Assembly: GCF_905220365.1 (NCBI RefSeq)
Contig: NC_061146.1
Span: 9,551,538-9,615,537, forward strand
DNA length: 64,000 nt
Reading direction: 5' to 3'
From: Vanessa cardui
Taxonomy: Eukaryota > Arthropoda > Insecta > Lepidoptera > Nymphalidae
The notes beneath the pieces were generated by a model. It had not been told where the DNA came from and made no database searches. It saw nothing but the letters and a program-made list of their open reading frames with translations. The position numbers and the translations under genes are program-made. Positions 45,101-55,752 of this stretch are shown here, piece after piece (positions within the stretch are counted from its first letter, which is position 1; every line of letters begins with the position of its first letter).

Positions 45101-48100
45101 TTGTCAGGCAGCCGAATAGATTGAGGGGGGGGGCGACTTGGTCGTATAATATGTAGTGATGGTACATACTTAGAAGCGACTAATAAATTGACCATTTAAC
45201 AGTGTGGTCATTAGTGCCAATAATATGCCTTTAACGTTAAATTGAAGTAATTAACAACTCCGATCGAAATAAATACTAGAAACAGATGGGCGTCTCAGGG
45301 AAAACCTAAGTGAGCTTATAAAACAGTTATAATAAAACTCATATACAATGTATGTTAAATGTAATTATATATTTTTGCATAATCGATGACTTAGAGGGAT
45401 ATCAAATTATGATTACAAGTTTTTAATTTGCAAATAAAAAAGGGAAATGAAAATAATTTCACCTCGAATTTTCCTCTCCCTTTGAGGACAAGGTCTGGAA
45501 CACATTTCACCACGCTTTTAAAATGGTAGCCATATTTTGGATATTTTTGAGATCACAAAAAAGGATAATCGAAAAAAAGAATAAAGATTTAGAACTTTAA
45601 AAGAGAATTCACTCATATACCTTCAAAAAAACAGGATAAAATTACATTCCACTAATAAAATGTAACTTTATTGCAATCAAACTTCGTTGCCTTTTAGCCT
45701 TTTTCCTATTCTAAAAAAATTTCGTATCAGAACGTATCGAATTTTATATGAATTATTAGTAGCATTAACCTCAGATTAATTTTAATGATACCTTAAAACC
45801 TTCTCGATTTTCGATCAAGTTACCTTTCGAACAAAATAAACTATGATGCCCAGACGTACACACACACTCACACATCAATAAATAAATATTGGACAAACTT
45901 ACATTACTCTGATCCCAATGCTAGCTAAAGCACTTGTGTTATGGAAAAACAGAAGAAACGACGGTACCACCAACACCCAGACCTAACATAGATCACTAAT
46001 GATCTATTTCTACATGAACTCGGCCGGGAATCGAACCCAGGACCTCGGAGTGGAACCCATGAAATCGGAGTCATCACTATTCGACCACGGAAATCAAACA
46101 TTGAACAAACTTTTAAATCACTTTTTTGATGTATCATTATAATGAATGTGCATAGCAGGTTTTTTTTTATTAATGTCACATACCTTAATTGAAGTGCCAT
46201 ATTGCGGATACGTCGACGCGGACAATTGGTACGTTTTGACCATAGCGCCATAGTAGTCGATACGGGATTTGCCATTTTTACTGTCGAACCTGTAACGATG
46301 TTTAAAAAAATTAATATATAAAACAATATACGTTAAAATACGCAATGGCACTGCTGTTAAGAGAATATCTGATGTGCGATCTGTCCCTAGCCAGCTAAGC
46401 CAGACAGCCTTACCACCAAGTATTTATATTTTTTTATATTTGATTGGACAATATCACATATATAACACTTATCCCAATGTAAGAAGCTAAAGCACTTGTG
46501 TTATGGAAAATCAGAAGTAACGAGGGTACCACAAACATCCAGACAAAAGCCAACATAGGAAAGTAATGAACTTTCTACATCGACTCGGCTGGGAATCGAA
46601 CTCGGAGTGGCGTACCCATGAAGACCGGTGTACACACTACTCAACCACGTAGATCGCCAGTATTTAACTTGACTACTTTAATTTCACTTCCAAAGTTCCA
46701 ATAGCAGTTTGTTGCCCAGAGGATCGGAATTGCGATTCAACGGGGAAATGCTGCTAGCATTCTTGCCACCATTCCACGCGGTCAAGATTTATACAGTAAC
46801 TAGTTTTAGTTCATATTTGTATATATTTAAGCATTTAATGTTGTTAATTCTTATATCAATAAATTGAATATATAACAACAGTTTCATAAACTTTAAAAAC
46901 GTATTTTTTTTCACAAAACCATAACGCGATATTCGCCATATATATATACATACATACATACATACATAGGTTTATAGACATTTATTCTCAAAAAGAAAAA
47001 AGACATAAGTCGCTTACGTAACAAAACATATATATTATTTAAGTTTTCAACTAATGATATCGCGTCAATTAAATTTCAAATGTTTATTTGGCTTTTATCC
47101 TCTTGTGGTTGGAATAAAATATAATTAGTAATCTAAGGTACATACAAACCACATAGATAAATGTATCCTTATTACTAGATTAATCTGGCAAAACAATGTT
47201 GCGCAATATTATAATAAGTATAACTTATCAACATAAAAAACCTTTGTAATGTAATAAAAGCCGTCACTGAACGTCCGAAGGATTTATAACGTCGATATTT
47301 ATGTTTATTGAATTCATTTAAAACTAAAAAAAAAAGTAATAAAAGATTAGAGTCGCCTAAGCATGTAAACTACATAACGTTAGTGAAAAGGAATGAAGGC
47401 GGCAAAATTTTACTTTTGAAAAAAAATACAGACGAATTGAAAACCTCCTCGTTTTTGAAGTCGGTCGAAAATGTGTTTTATTAACTTAAAAATAAAATTC
47501 CTTTTCTAATAGTATGGATTTGCCACATTTGCTGTTTTTCTTTTGCACTGAATAAACTTCTCAATATCATCATATTATTGCTATTTCAAATCCAAATTCT
47601 TTGAAAAAGTTCAATAATCTCACAAAACAGATATGTAAACAAAAATTTACACAACATATTGTTTAAATTTCAACTCTATTGTTTTAATTTAAGAGCTTGA
47701 TTTGTGTATAAATTATCTCTACCAATGAATCATCAATTAATTAAATTTAATTGTTTAAATAGAAACACACATGTTGATAATGAGGTTGACTATAGTTAAA
47801 CAAAATTAATTGTTTAAATAAATTCTAGGACAAAAAGACATCTTTACATTCAGACAACTCAAGTTCATTAAACAAATGAACAAATAAGAGAAAGAAATTC
47901 CATCTGCATGATCTTCTTTCTCTTTTAATTTAATGAGAAAAACTGAATTAGTTTAAGTGACCCAAACTTATGTGTTATTTGCCACAACAATTTCTATATG
48001 GTGCCTGAAAAGTGTAAAAAATTACAGGAGACTTAAGCCCAATAAAATTAGATTTTTTCATTTAAAATAATTGTAACAAATTATTGCTTAAAAACAAAAT

Positions 48101-49339
48101 ATATACTGTGTTCAAGAATTCTTAACATTCAAAATATAATAACATTCCTTAAGAAGCAGTAATAGTTATCATGGGATTTTTAATTTTTTTAATTTTTGTT
48201 TGCTAATTACAGTTGCAGTATTGTGCTAGAGATTTTGTAACTACCAACATTATAAACTTACAACTGCAAAAAACAAATTAAAAAAAAGCGTTTATAAATA
48301 TATATATCTGTCATTAAAAGTTGCATTCGAACATAAACTGAACAAGTTAATAACAAAACAGATCAATCAGCAAGAAATCCTATATCGACATGATATTATA
48401 TGCTTTGATACAAATAAACATTTTCACTTTATAAATAGGACAACAAGCATTAATGATTACATATTTGTTTATACAACAATAATTACTTATAACGAATGTG
48501 AATGACCTTTGATAACAATTTTCATATTTTAAATCTGTATTTAAATCATACTCCTATGAACAAAGACATGGGCTAATGCTAAACAATAATATTAATTACA
48601 AACAACACCTTATCTACAATAAATTTGACCCGTAGATAAAGTTCAAATAATAACTCCAGATGTGACCTCGTGTTGTTCTACATTCTACCTTTTTAAATTA
48701 AAAAAAAGAAGTTATTTTTTTTAATCATGAAGATTATATATATTTTATGCTAATGATTTCTCACACTATGAATAAAGAAAACTTGCATACATATATAGTA
48801 AATAGATCAATACTATTTATATAAATTCTGCATACAAGGTAAATAACACAATTATACAGTTGAATCAACATTAATTGTTTGTGCTAGATTAATAGCAATT
48901 ACATAGAATCAGCATTTTAAGTTATGTGTCCTTCGTTATATTATTTTTTAATTTTTTAATGATCGAAATTTAATTAATTATTAAAATCTAAATCAAAGGT
49001 TCCTTTCTGACTATAAAATGTATAGGCTGTAAAAATTGTTGTACAAAATATATTAGAAAAAAAAAACTTACCAAGCGTAAAATGGTTCGTGTAGCTCTGC
49101 ATAAGGTATATTTAGCAATCCTTTAACGGTATATACGCTGCTCCATTGCGGCGGAGTATCTAAAACAAAAGGATGTTTAAAAAAATAACAATCGATTTAA
49201 ATTTCAAAATCTTCTTTTAGTATTTACTACGCATTTTTTTATTTAGTTATAAAGTTATAAAGCTTTAACACAATTTACCTTTGTCCACATATCCTAATGT
49301 GGATCCGATGAAGATACAAAAAATCGTAAAAACAAACAT
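29919..49339 (-). CDS. 26-29-p: 26/29 kDa cysteine protease (papain family C1), 15 coding exons
   Basis: Secreted or lysosomal papain-like endopeptidase of the insect 26-29-p family, known from haemocytes and processed into 26 and 29 kDa chains (family knowledge). Coding exons, 5' to 3': 49339-49279, 49159-49072, 46289-46184, 43966-43843, 42311-42176, 40760-40645, 38959-38845, 38153-38073, 37080-36959, 36604-36503, 34331-34205, 33546-33441, 32724-32635, 31469-31372, 30105-29919. All introns are GT-AG and phases join without a break, giving 552 residues (Drosophila homologue about 550). Residues 1-16 form a signal peptide; about 20-210 is the family-specific N-terminal chain; about 235-300 the I29-like inhibitor propeptide; about 335-552 the peptidase. 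Catalytic Cys358 (CGSCWSF), His500 (LDHAVL) and Asn520 (KNSW), plus oxyanion Gln352, are all present. The GNNGCDGG motif is intact. Introns are packed with SINEs and MITEs. The start is chosen because it gives a signal peptide and is followed by a GT donor in phase. Exon 10 has a pyrimidine-poor acceptor and is the least certain boundary. Confidence 0.93.
30194..30513. mobile_element. MITE family E
   Basis: Both terminal repeats are visible (TATAGTACGACACAACTTAA; CATCTAATTTGTGTCGTTAT). In 26-29-p intron 14, about 90 bases from the terminal exon and 20 bases from a family-F MITE. Confidence 0.82.
30533..30738. mobile_element. MITE family F, about 205 bp
   Basis: Imperfect terminal inverted repeats: left GTGCAGTCGGCGTAATAAAA, then GGTTCGTCA; right end TTTTCTTTCTCTGACTGTAC. 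Partial copies at 2117-2300, 14890-15000 and 61111-61160. Confidence 0.72.
31024..31285 (+). repeat. SINE family B
   Basis: Sense copy with a small internal deletion after CCAACCCACATTGGAA. In 26-29-p intron 14. Confidence 0.85.
31501..31735 (+). repeat. SINE family C
   Basis: Sense copy with the B box GGTTCGATTCC at 31560, in 26-29-p intron 13, ending next to the repeat at 31738. Confidence 0.85.
31738..32060. repeat. Dispersed repeat family I, copy 2
   Basis: Follows the tail of the SINE at 31501-31735 in 26-29-p intron 13; identity to copy 1 is roughly 85% by eye. Confidence 0.75.
32105..32220 (+). repeat. RTE LINE 3' terminus
   Basis: The bases TAGAGGACTATGTCCAGTAG then GAACGGTCTTCGGCTGACATGATGATGATG resemble the RTE terminus (the YVQQW codons followed by a TGA-repeat tail). 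It sits in 26-29-p intron 13. Confidence 0.55.
32888..33203 (+). repeat. SINE family B (tRNA-derived), full length
   Basis: Reference copy of a SINE of about 300 bp. Head: A-box-like TGGCCCAGTGGTTAGAACGC, B-box-like GGATTCAAACCC (GGTTCAAACCC in other copies). Body: CTCGTGCTCAGCGGTGAAGG, then TTCTGCCACATGTGTATTCC. End: TTTAGCCCAGCAGTGGGAAT and TTACAGGCTG with a TTG-repeat tail. In 26-29-p intron 12, antisense to the gene. Confidence 0.9.
33207..33440 (+). repeat. SINE family B, diverged, abutting exon 12 of 26-29-p
   Basis: Head-to-tail second copy right after 32888-33203. Its 3' end (TAGCCCAGCTGTGGGAAATTAC) stops exactly at the exon 12 boundary at 33441 on the other strand, so the 5' splice site GT lies in SINE-like sequence. 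Confidence 0.85.
34205..34331 (-). CDS. 26-29-p: 26-29-p exon 11 (catalytic cysteine)
   Basis: Encodes DQSVCGSCWSFGTVGAVEG and on to LSQQALVDCSWG. It carries the oxyanion-hole Gln and the nucleophile Cys358 of the papain fold. It is GC-rich compared with the AT-rich introns around it. The donor is GTAACT at 34204. Confidence 0.93.
34604..35046. mobile_element. Inverted-repeat element family G, copy 1
   Basis: Left end AATAGGCTATTTGACTGG; the right end is eroded (TTCGCATTGTCAAATTG). Shares long blocks with copies at 40086 and 61818, including ACAATATGGCGCTGCAATGG, GGTGACGTCACTT and GTCACGTGAC. In 26-29-p intron 10. Confidence 0.83.
35100..35345 (+). pseudogene. LINE 3' remnant (GDRRAGSFFAQR type)
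   Basis: A 60-codon open stretch contains KSITPRLIASTGDRRAGSFF then AQRIGIAIQ and stops, resembling the C-terminal tail of a non-LTR polyprotein. The following 100 bases are shared with 46700-46865. It abuts a family-G element end. Confidence 0.5.
35490..36482. repeat. CAT-rich minisatellite, 17 units
   Basis: Seventeen units, each containing TCGCGACTGACATCATCATT followed by a variable CAC/ATC/AAT stretch, unit length about 43-60 bp. The leading sequence TGATCAACTTCGTTATCCTC occurs at 35449 and again at 35760, showing a higher-order duplication of about 312 bp. In 26-29-p intron 10, ending about 20 bases from exon 10. Open frames in it are meaningless. Confidence 0.95.
36745..36888 (-). repeat. 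SINE family C, truncated
   Basis: Antisense, central part deleted, occupying most of the short 26-29-p intron 9. It ends about 70 bases from exon 9. Confidence 0.75.
37733..38030 (-). repeat. SINE family B
   Basis: Near full-length, same strand as 26-29-p, in intron 8. It ends about 45 bases from exon 8. Confidence 0.85.
38255..38512 (-). repeat. SINE family B, diverged
   Basis: In 26-29-p intron 7; the promoter head is degraded (ATGCATGCATTTTAACC). Confidence 0.8.
40086..40494. mobile_element. Inverted-repeat element family G, copy 2
   Basis: Ends AATAGGCTCTTTGAC and GTCAAATAGCCTATT. Has a 28-bp inverted duplication around its CACGTG palindrome (40331-40393). In 26-29-p intron 6. Confidence 0.85.
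40331..40393. repeat. Perfect 28-bp inverted repeat around CACGTG
   Basis: Arms 40331-40358 and 40366-40393, loop of 7 bases; each arm contains GTCACGTGAC. Present only in family-G copy 2. Confidence 0.95.
40843..41255. repeat. Repeat family H, longer copy
   Basis: Left part matches 25855-26095; right part (GGCCAAGTCAGACCTTAGTC onward) matches 28608-28815, so these belong to one larger repeat. In 26-29-p intron 5. Confidence 0.65.
41329..41672. mobile_element. MITE family E
   Basis: Terminal repeats TATAGTACGACACAACTTAG and GAGTTGTGTCGTACTATA are nearly perfect. In 26-29-p intron 5. Confidence 0.85.
42362..42658 (+). repeat. SINE family B
   Basis: Nearly full-length copy with head GTGGCCTAGTGGTTAGAACG, antisense to 26-29-p in intron 4, about 50 bases from exon 5. 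Confidence 0.87.
42767..42824. repeat. Perfect 27-bp inverted repeat, 4-nt loop
   Basis: Arms 42767-42793 and 42798-42824 (CCATTGTGGATATCATAGAT at the inner end); loop ATTA. In 26-29-p intron 4. Confidence 0.95.
42903..43260 (+). repeat. Repeat family A with 3' extension
   Basis: Antisense to 26-29-p in intron 4; shares the same 3' extension as 25490-25560. Confidence 0.8.
44050..44287. mobile_element. MITE with 3-bp TTA duplication (PIF/Harbinger-like)
   Basis: Inverted ends GAGCTAGAGCGCACTGGTGA and CCAGTGCGCGTTAGCTC; TTA on both sides (44047-44049, 44288-44290). A 3-bp TTA/TAA duplication is the Harbinger signature; the family call is inference. In 26-29-p intron 3. Confidence 0.65.
44869..44985. 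mobile_element. hAT-like MITE, 117 bp
   Basis: Ends CAGTGGCGCCACCGCC and TTGCGCCGCCACTG; flanks AGCCTATA and AACCTATA (7 of 8 match). In 26-29-p intron 3. Confidence 0.75.
45900..46096 (-). repeat. SINE family C
   Basis: Antisense copy in 26-29-p intron 3, diverged in the head region. Confidence 0.8.
46447..46656 (-). repeat. SINE family C
   Basis: Antisense copy in 26-29-p intron 2 with a small deletion at the B box (GGGAATCGAACTCGGAGTGG). Confidence 0.8.
46690..46865 (+). repeat. Second copy of LINE 3' remnant
   Basis: Starts with bases encoding CPEDRNCDS-type sequence in a shifted frame and is about 90% alike to 35185-35345 by eye (shared blocks CCAGAGGATCGGAATTGCG and CCACGCGGTCAAGATTTATA). 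It lies in 26-29-p intron 2 just after a SINE. Confidence 0.55.
46866..49071. other. Repeat-poor part of 26-29-p intron 2
   Basis: Over 2 kb of AT-rich sequence with no SINE, MITE or ORF, unlike all other large introns of this gene. First introns often hold enhancers, but no specific site is claimed. Confidence 0.5.
49279..49339 (-). CDS. 26-29-p: 26-29-p coding exon 1 (signal peptide)
   Basis: Twenty codons plus one base. The ATG is read on the minus strand at 49339-49337 and opens a hydrophobic stretch MFVFTIFCIFIGSTLG, a typical cleavable signal peptide. The exon ends at a GTAAAT donor in phase 1, matching the phase of the exon at 49159-49072. Confidence 0.85.
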
Positions 49340-50836
49340 TCTGAACAAGCGTTCACTTGAACCGCTTTAATCAGAATGACATGATTGAGTATTGACAAGT
49401 ATTTAACAGTTGAATATTTTGAATTTTACTGAAATTTTATTATGCACTGCGAAATTACTTAAGGTGAGAGTACACTAGTCGAAGAATTTATTTTATTGTT
49501 GAAAATAAGTTAAATTATATTTTTCCCTAAATCTCATATAAATAGCATAATAAATTATCGGAATATGAGTATGAATTAATCAAATTATCAATAATCACCA
49601 TAATTCAAGAAAAAGTTATAAACATTTTCGACGGAAATTTGTTTAAATGTTTTTAGATGGAGAATATTGAGAATTGGAAATTTGGAGATCTTTGCTCAGT
49701 TCTGGCAATTTAAGGCTACAAAAGAGCTGTTCCTGTGCAGTTATTTTTGCCTACTCCGTAAATTTCATCATGACATTAAGACTTTCAATTGACATATTTT
49801 AAAGGAATAAATTACTTAAAAATAGGCTGACCAAACTGAAAATTAAACGATCTTTACACTCCTTTGGTTATTATTACAGCTATGAAAAAAAAGACAAACT
49901 ATTATAAAACTTTCACCCAAATAATGGTGTTCGTCAGGAATACATAATCTCATCAGTTGTTTCCAAATATTATACCATCAATTGTGCACGTGAAACTCTT
50001 GAAAGCTGGGTAGATGGACCTGTTATTCGAATGGGACTACACTATGTTTGTATACATAAATAGTAGATTATTTATGGCATCAAAAACAATTCCCCTTTTT
50101 TTGAAGGGAATTGCGTTATTCGAGATTCGTATGCCCTAAGACGTATATCAATCAAGTATATACGGTCTATTTTGTTAAAAAATATATTTATAATTAAGCA
50201 TACAATTGCAACCAAAACGCAAGTGTAGACTAAGTAAGTCTTAATAGCTTACAACGCAAATAAAATTAAAACAAGTGTAAGCATACTAAATATGTGACTA
50301 AGCAAATTAGTCACATATTTAGTAAATCAGTAAGGAAAATTTTTAACTATAAAATCGAAATTGTTATTTCACTTATTTGTTAATAAAACTGATATAACTG
50401 TGCCTATATTTGCTTATGGATTTATTAAATATTCAAGAATATATTATATCAATAAAAAAGAATTATCGTCACGATGAATGATGTACATAAATTTATTATA
50501 CCAGTACTTATTATTAGACGTACTAAACAGATTTTGCTTATATTATTAAAGATTTATTTCATATAGCTATTATTATTACTGTAAGTCATTTATGTTACAA
50601 TTTTCTCCTGGAATTATTCCTGATATTTTTATTAAAGGCAACATTGGCTATTTCATTGTTTTGTTTGACATCTATATGTCAAATTGCTGAAATTACAAAT
50701 TGTGAAATTGCCTGAGGACTGTACTTGCGGCATTTGAATGAATTGAATAAATTTGTATTAAACAAATGAAACGATGTAATTTATTAAGTGACAAATAATT
50801 TAGAATCACGTTAGCTAAGGATTAACATCAAGAAAA
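49340..50836. promoter_or_regulatory. Shared upstream region of 26-29-p and WDR70
   Basis: About 1.5 kb between two divergent start codons. AT-rich with no recognised transposon, one 18-bp hairpin (50284-50324). It must hold both promoters, but I see no clear TATA box or initiator. Confidence 0.5.
50284..50324. repeat. Perfect 18-bp inverted repeat, 5-nt loop
   Basis: Arms TACTAAATATGTGACTAA and its complement at 50307-50324; loop GCAAA. In the region between 26-29-p and WDR70. Confidence 0.93.
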
Positions 50837-53800
50837 ATGAGTAAAAAACCAATATCATTCGGCAAAATTAGTTTTAATATCAACAGAACCTCATCGCACG
50901 ATACATGCGATGGATCGACTTCAGGTTTCGGCACATTCGGTCGCACGCCGATCCAGGAGCAGAAGGATATCGAAGAGATCGCTGAAGACCTCGAAAGCCA
51001 GCACGTCCACCAAGTTATGGGAATCAAGAATTTTGGTAAAAAAGCCAAAAATTTCGATGTCGAAGAAATGATGAAACAGGCGAAAATTGCCGCCCAAGAA
51101 GCGAATAAAAAGAAGGTCGAAACGATAGTATCAAGTAACACAGAGGAGAAATCTTACACAGTTACTGCAGCACCAAATCAGGAAGATTCAAATGATGAGG
51201 ATGATCTGATAGGACCTCCGATACCTTCAAGTCTCCCATCAAAAGAGTCTGTCAAAGATAAAGATGAAGGGAAGGATGATAAAAATAAAGGTGATGAAGA
51301 TAGTTATGATGAACTCAGCGGTTCAGATGACGAAGAAATAACCTTGGAAAATCGAATACCAAATTCACACGAGGTTAGTTATAAACTATATACTTTATAT
51401 AAGAATGTCACATTTATACTAATCAAAAAAACAGTCCAAATTTAAAGGAATACACACTTTTTTTTATATAATTCACTGTACCAGCATTCCTCATACTAAT
51501 AGCATGTTAAGTTCTCAAGTATATAACGTTTAATGAAATGAAGTAAGCCAGACATATTAGATGGCTTAGTTTTTCTTCTTGCTATGACCTTGACCTTGTG
51601 ACAAGTGGATTCTCCTAAGCCAGAAATGGGACAATTGGTGTATGCTTGAGGAATAGAGTCAAAACATTGTTTGACGTAACTCAATGTTTATTGATGAAAA
51701 CAATTATATCCTATTTATCATTTCTAAGGGTCTAATAACAGGATCAGTAGTGCCTTTTTTTTAATAATATGTAAAGTGAATTATGAAATCTATTTAAGAT
51801 GAAAGAAAAGTATTAACCTTTACCTCATCTTTAGTTATGTATGTCTTGGAAATGTGATGATCTAGATAAAAAAAAAATGATTTGATGTCTAAAATGAGTG
51901 ATTTAAACTAATAAGGTAATAATAATACTAGGTGGTAAGGCTTTGTGCAAGCCCGGCTGGGTAGGTACCACCGACTCATCAGTTATTCTACCGCCAAATA
52001 ACAGTACTCAGTATTGTTGTGTTCCGGTTTGAAGGGTGAGTGAGTCAGTGTAACTACAGGCACAAGGGACATAACATCTTAGTTCACTAGATTAGTGGCA
52101 CATTGACGATGTAAGGAATAGTTAATATTTCTTACAGCGTCATTGTCTTTGGGTGATGATGACCACTTACATCAGGTGGCCCATATGCTCGTCCGCCAAC
52201 CTATACCATAAAAAAAAATACTAATAAAAATGATTAATATTATACATGTAAACATGACTTATATTTTTCTTACACTTTCATAACTTAACTACTCAACAGA
52301 TCACAATAAAACTTTGATTACATGTTGCTTGGGGTACCTTCCACAAATCCTTTACGTACGGACGGAAACTATTTTAATGAAACATTATACAGTTGTTGAC
52401 AATAAGCCTGTTTTCGGTTGTAGTCTCTTGTGTGATTACTGGCACAGTTCCATCAATGTGCAACAAGTAATGCATTGTCTGTGAGTCGCAACTGTTTACA
52501 AAACATTAAAGTACCTTTGCAGTGCTCATTATTATTAAATAGTTAAAATTATGTATTTTGAATGCAACAGATACTCTGTTACTTTTTCACACGTCTAAAC
52601 TGATTTTGATGATGTTTAGTTTGGCGTAATTTTAAACCATAGAAAGTCGTTTTATAAAAAAATATTTTAAATGTTGAAAAATCGGAAAGTATTCCGACCC
52701 CGTGGAAACTTCACTTAATTGTTAAATGACGATTCAAAGGTGCTTATAAAAACCTACTTGAGTAGAGTTTATTTTTATTTTTATTTGATATAAAATAGAG
52801 TAGGTTTGTGTCCTAAAAACCGCGATGTAAATATACTCTGGTAAAGCCGCGAGTTTTATAGAGTCGCTAATATATTTAAAAGATTACTAAGTTTAAAAAA
52901 GTTAATACTGAAACTGAACACTAGAGTTAAAAACTTTATACCAAATATGAACTTTGGTGGTAACGTAGGATTTCGGTTTCTATATAGGTTGGTTATGTTT
53001 TGTATTCCAGGTGGAAATGCTCCACGGCACCAAAGCTGTGGTGGCCGTTGCTGTTGACCCATCAGGGGCTCGACTCGCCACTGGATCTGTCGACTATGAC
53101 GTCTCATTTTGGGATTTCGCTGGTAAGACAAAAGTCCCTTATATCTTAATCATCAAATTATCCCATATGTATTGTTGACTGATTCCGGTCGCGACGTATT
53201 TAACAGTGTATAGGGACTGTAGTTATATTTTCAAGTGTATTTTTGTTATCAAAAAAGATGTAATCTCTATTCTCTTCCATTTATTATCCAACACGAACGA
53301 ATTTCACAAGTTCACGAGTTCAGGCATCAACGGTTTTACGTACAAAAGCCATTACAAATTTTGACAGGTATAGAAAGAAAATTTGGGAAATGGACTGGTT
53401 AGTCCATCATTTCCCAATTTTGCTTTTTTGTTTTTGCCTAAATCGAGTTTTGATAAAATAAAATGTGTTTATGTATCATAGTTTAGTGTGAAAATAAGCC
53501 ACTTGATTGTAAGCTAATGTGGTAACCTAGGGAATTGAGATGTGATGTTCCTTAAGCCTACAAACCAGAACACAACTGTACTAAGTATTACTTTTTGGGG
53601 GTAAAATATGGGATGATTGTTTTGTATCTACCCAGACTGACGAAAAGTGTAGTAGACTTAAGGTATTTACTCGTCTGCAACCGACAGAAGTAATTTGGAA
53701 TTAATTCCAATAATATTTTCCCAGGAATGGATGCATCCATGCGTTCCTTCAGAACACTTCAGCCCTGTGAGAATCATCCAATCAAAGCTCTCCAGTATTC

Positions 53801-55752
53801 AGCAACCGGTGACTCCATTTTGGTCGTCAGCGGAGCCGCCCAGGCGAAGGTCCTGGACAGAGATGGCTTCGAAGTGCTCGAGTGTGTCAAGGGGGATCAG
53901 TATATCAATGACATGGCCAAGTAAGGATGTTTAATATAATATAATATTTTGCTATACATTTCGTAAAACATCATGGGGAAACCTACATGTATCTAATTTC
54001 ATAGAAATTCTAAATTCTGCCACATGTGTATTCCACCAACCCGTGTTGGAACAGGTGGAATATGTTCCGAACTTTCTCATCAAAAGGGAGAGGAGGCCTT
54101 AGCCCAACAGTGGGAAATTTACAGGCTGCAGTTGTTATACATTTCAGTTCATCATCAACAGCCTTTTTTCGTCCACTGGACATAGGCCTCTCCAATATAT
54201 TTCAGTTAGTATACAATAAAGTTCTGGTCTCTGTAGGCAAAGTTTTGTATTGACACTCACTGAACCTACCCTCGCGCGTCATTTCACAGTTTGCTCCAGG
54301 GGTAAAAAAAAGTAGCGATTTCCAAGACTAAAACTATCTCCAGAATTAAGGTTATCTGAATTGGTTCAGCAGTTTAAGTATGAAGAGCTTACAGATACGA
54401 GTTACATTCCCATTTATAATGTATGTATATACGTCGTAAAATTTGAGGAAAAGTAAATTTGCATTGCATATTGTCAACCTTTTTTTTTGTCTATTATTAT
54501 TTTCATTTGATTTCAACATATAATATTTATGAACATTATGATCATATAAAGATAATTAAGTACATAATTTCCTAACGATTTAAATTGCCTACGAGTTGTC
54601 TAAATATATTTTTTCTTTTCAAGAACCAAAGGACACACAGCAACACTCAATAGCGGCTGCTGGCACCCACAAATAAGAGAGGAGTTCATGACCTGCTCCC
54701 AAGACGGAACCCTCAGACTATGGCTCACAGAGAACCCAAAACAGCACAAATCAGTCATCAAGCCACGGCAGCAGGGAGGCTTGAAGACAAACCCGACTTC
54801 CTGCGCATTTTCGAGAGATGGCAACACCGTCGCGTGCGGATGTTACGACGGTTCCATACAGATGTGGGATCATAGGAAGAATTTCGTCAACACCACATCT
54901 TTGCTACGCGACGCACACCAGAAACAATCGGAAATATCCTGCATTTCCTTCTCCTATCTTGGTTCGCTTTTGGTCAGTCGGGGGAACGATGACACGATGA
55001 AAATATGGGACTTACGTAACTTCAAGAAGCCGGTGAATGTTTTTGGGGGCCTGTTCTCGAGGTACGAGCAGACGGACTGTAGCTTCAGTCCTGACGATAC
55101 CATGGTCTTCACTGGCGAGTCCCTGCAAAGGAACCAGGATGTGGGCAGATTGGTATTCTTCAACGCGAAGACGTTTGAAAAGGTGACGCAAATCGATGTT
55201 GCCAAATCGCACGTCATAAAAGCAGTCTGGCACGCCAAGCTGAATCAAATATTCGTTGGCTGTGGAAATGGCATCGTCAAATGTTATTATGACAATAAGA
55301 GAAGTCTGCGTGGAGCGAAACTCTGCATCGTGAAGACACATAGGAAAAAGCAGTCCATGGAAGTTGTGAGCTCGCAGCAAATTATAACTCCACACGCGTT
55401 ACCGCTCTTCAGGCAAGAGAAATTGAGAACGAGCAAGAAGAAAATGGAGAAAGACAGACTGGATCCAGTCAAGTCCAGACGACCAGATCTGCCGATAACA
55501 TCCGGCCAAGGAGGTCGAGTCGCTGCCTCCGGAAGCACCCTGAGTTCGTTCGTGATCAGAAATCTCGGTTTGAGTAAACGAGTTGATGATGAACAGGATC
55601 CGAGGGAGGCTATCCTGAAATACGCGAAGGAAGCTGAAGAGAATCCGTTCTGGGTGGCCCCAGCGTACAAGAAAACTCAACCGATGCCGATATTCCAGGA
55701 CGGAGATGATGGACCATCAGATCCAAAAAAGCAAAAGTCGTCGGAGGGTTGA
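50837..55752 (+). CDS. WDR70: WD repeat-containing protein 70, 4 coding exons
   Basis: Nuclear WD40 protein of the WDR70 / C. elegans gad-1 family; in vertebrates and yeast it is linked to chromatin and DNA-damage responses (family knowledge). Coding exons 50837-51373, 53011-53122, 53725-53920 and 54624-55752 join in phase across GT-AG introns to give 657 residues, close to the human length. Residues 1-180 are low-complexity and acidic, starting MSKKPISFGKISFNI and containing FGTFGRTP, a DLIGPPIP motif and an Asp/Glu/Lys-rich linker. From about 180 to 510 come WD repeats (LATGSVDYDVSFWDF, TCSQDGTLRLW, VACGCYDGSIQMWD, VSRGNDDTMKIWDLR). The C-terminal tail holds DPREAILKYAKEAEENPFWVAPAY, which is characteristic of the family (shown here as seen, in pieces: DPREAILKYAKE and NPFWVAPAY). 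It starts 1.5 kb from the oppositely oriented 26-29-p. The candidate poly(A) signal is at 56012. Confidence 0.94.
51932..52215 (-). repeat. Repeat family A
   Basis: Full antisense copy in WDR70 intron 1, from GGTGGTAAGGCTTTGTGCAA to CTCGTCCGCCAACCTATACC. Confidence 0.82.
52712..52792 (-). repeat. Repeat family D, partial
   Basis: AACTTCACTTAATTGTTAAATG, then CGATTCAAAGGTGCTTATAA; in WDR70 intron 1. Confidence 0.65.
53972..54138 (+). repeat. SINE family B, 5'-truncated
   Basis: Only the 3' half (from about AACATCATGGGGAAACC), in WDR70 intron 3. Confidence 0.8.
54148..54200 (-). repeat. RTE LINE 3' terminus, antisense
   Basis: Reverse complement of GAGAGGCCTATGTCCAGTGG followed by a TGATGA tail, the same LINE end as at 21055-21112. 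Inside WDR70 intron 3, directly after a truncated SINE. Confidence 0.55.

Noticed and set aside
54954..55680. Minus-strand ORFs up to 127 residues
   Set aside because: Shadows of WDR70 exon 4.
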